Source: CAYNYI01 sp964401455
GTDB lineage: Bacteria > Fibrobacterota > OXYB2-FULL-49-7 > CAYNYI01
DNA: 5,459 nt
Direction: 5' to 3'
NCBI GenBank assembly: GCA_964401455.1
Contig: CAYNYI010000149.1
Location: 1-5,459, forward strand
Shown here: positions 5,268-5,459 of the stretch, piece after piece
How the letters are laid out: each line of letters opens with the position of its first letter
Numbering within the stretch: the first letter of the stretch is position 1
Notes under the pieces: model-generated
Told to the model about the DNA's origin: nothing
Seen by the model: the letters and a program-made list of their open reading frames with translations, nothing else
Databases searched by the model: none
Translations under genes and position numbers: made by a program

Positions 5268-5459
5268 GTGGTGGTGCATGTCTCTTCTTTTTCCTAAACT
5301 TCCCTAAGTTCAGATTATCATCATAGCTCTCGTCTTTCAATTTATACAAACCCATTTTTCATTTAATATCATTTTTTTGCCGTTAAACGGATACTTTTGC
5401 AAAGAGGTGTGTCCTGCTTCAGCGTGAACTGGACAATCAGTTGATTTTAAAAGTTTGTA
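5268..5459. other. Gene-free, AT-rich segment with no assigned feature
   Basis: No convincing coding frame, RNA gene or mobile element is visible. Small inverted repeats occur: AACTT-CCCT-AAGTT at 5297-5310 and CCGT-TAA-ACGG at 5380-5390, the latter preceded, not followed, by a T7 tract. A frame open from about 5387 to the window end (TDTFAKRCVLLQRELDNQ...) has no good start codon or ribosome site and may or may not be the beginning of a gene beyond the window. Confidence 0.4.

Noticed and set aside
5163..5270. tRNA, tmRNA or known riboswitch
   Set aside because: No cloverleaf with a T-loop GTTCRA, no tmRNA tag frame, and no consensus core of the cobalamin, c-di-GMP, SAM or TPP riboswitches could be found by eye.
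5212..5355. 47-residue leftward ORF (MGLYKLKDESYDD... ending NVTTC)
   Set aside because: No ribosome site, an in-frame stop two codons before the ATG, an unlikely basic composition, and it runs through the hairpins. It could be a decayed gene piece, but nothing shows that.
5373..5390. CCGT-TAA-ACGG hairpin next to T7 as a terminator
   Set aside because: The T-run is 5' of the hairpin on the + strand, and on the - strand the hairpin is followed by A residues, so the order is wrong in both directions.

Overview
The window reads as chromosomal DNA of a Gram-negative-type, probably anaerobic or microaerophilic bacterium. The reasons are a predicted lipoprotein related to the outer-membrane lipoprotein-sorting (LolA-like) fold, a cobalamin-type radical SAM enzyme, a nitroreductase, and polyprenyl-linked glycosylation genes. 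Base composition is moderate and leans to A+T. I cannot place it in a phylum from the sequence alone; uncultured lineages rich in B12-radical SAM and GT2 genes, and Desulfobacterota-like groups, would fit.

Positions 1-3870 are one rightward block. It holds the last 17 codons of an unidentified gene, then a ~90-base spacer with a small hairpin and a weak promoter-like pair. Four tightly packed genes follow: a DPM1-like polyprenyl-phosphate mannosyltransferase/GT2 (146-862), a B12-binding-domain radical SAM protein (881-2314), a second GT2 of the rhamnosyltransferase (WbbL-like) type (2316-3095), and a LolA-like secreted or lipid-anchored protein (3106-3870). Spacings of 18, 1 and 10 bases indicate an operon. 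The likely theme is building or modifying an envelope glycolipid or polysaccharide. The radical SAM enzyme would modify a lipid or sugar, and the last product would work in the periplasm or on a membrane. The substrate cannot be read from the sequence.

Positions 3890-5025 form a leftward two-gene unit: an FMN nitroreductase (4441-5025), then a class I SAM methyltransferase (3890-4444) whose start overlaps the nitroreductase stop by four bases (ATGA). The two blocks converge with 19 bases between stop codons. A perfect 8-bp inverted repeat spans this junction.

Positions 5026-5459 carry no convincing gene. They hold a leftward promoter candidate for the nitroreductase unit, a rightward promoter-like pair, and a dense run of inverted repeats at 5133-5267, including a 13-bp imperfect stem that swallows the rightward TATAAT. 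This run is the least explained and most interesting part of the window: it could be a small structured RNA or a short non-autonomous (MITE/REP-like) repeat. The protein-coding parts look like recognised families, and I see no defence system, CRISPR, integrase or complete insertion sequence.
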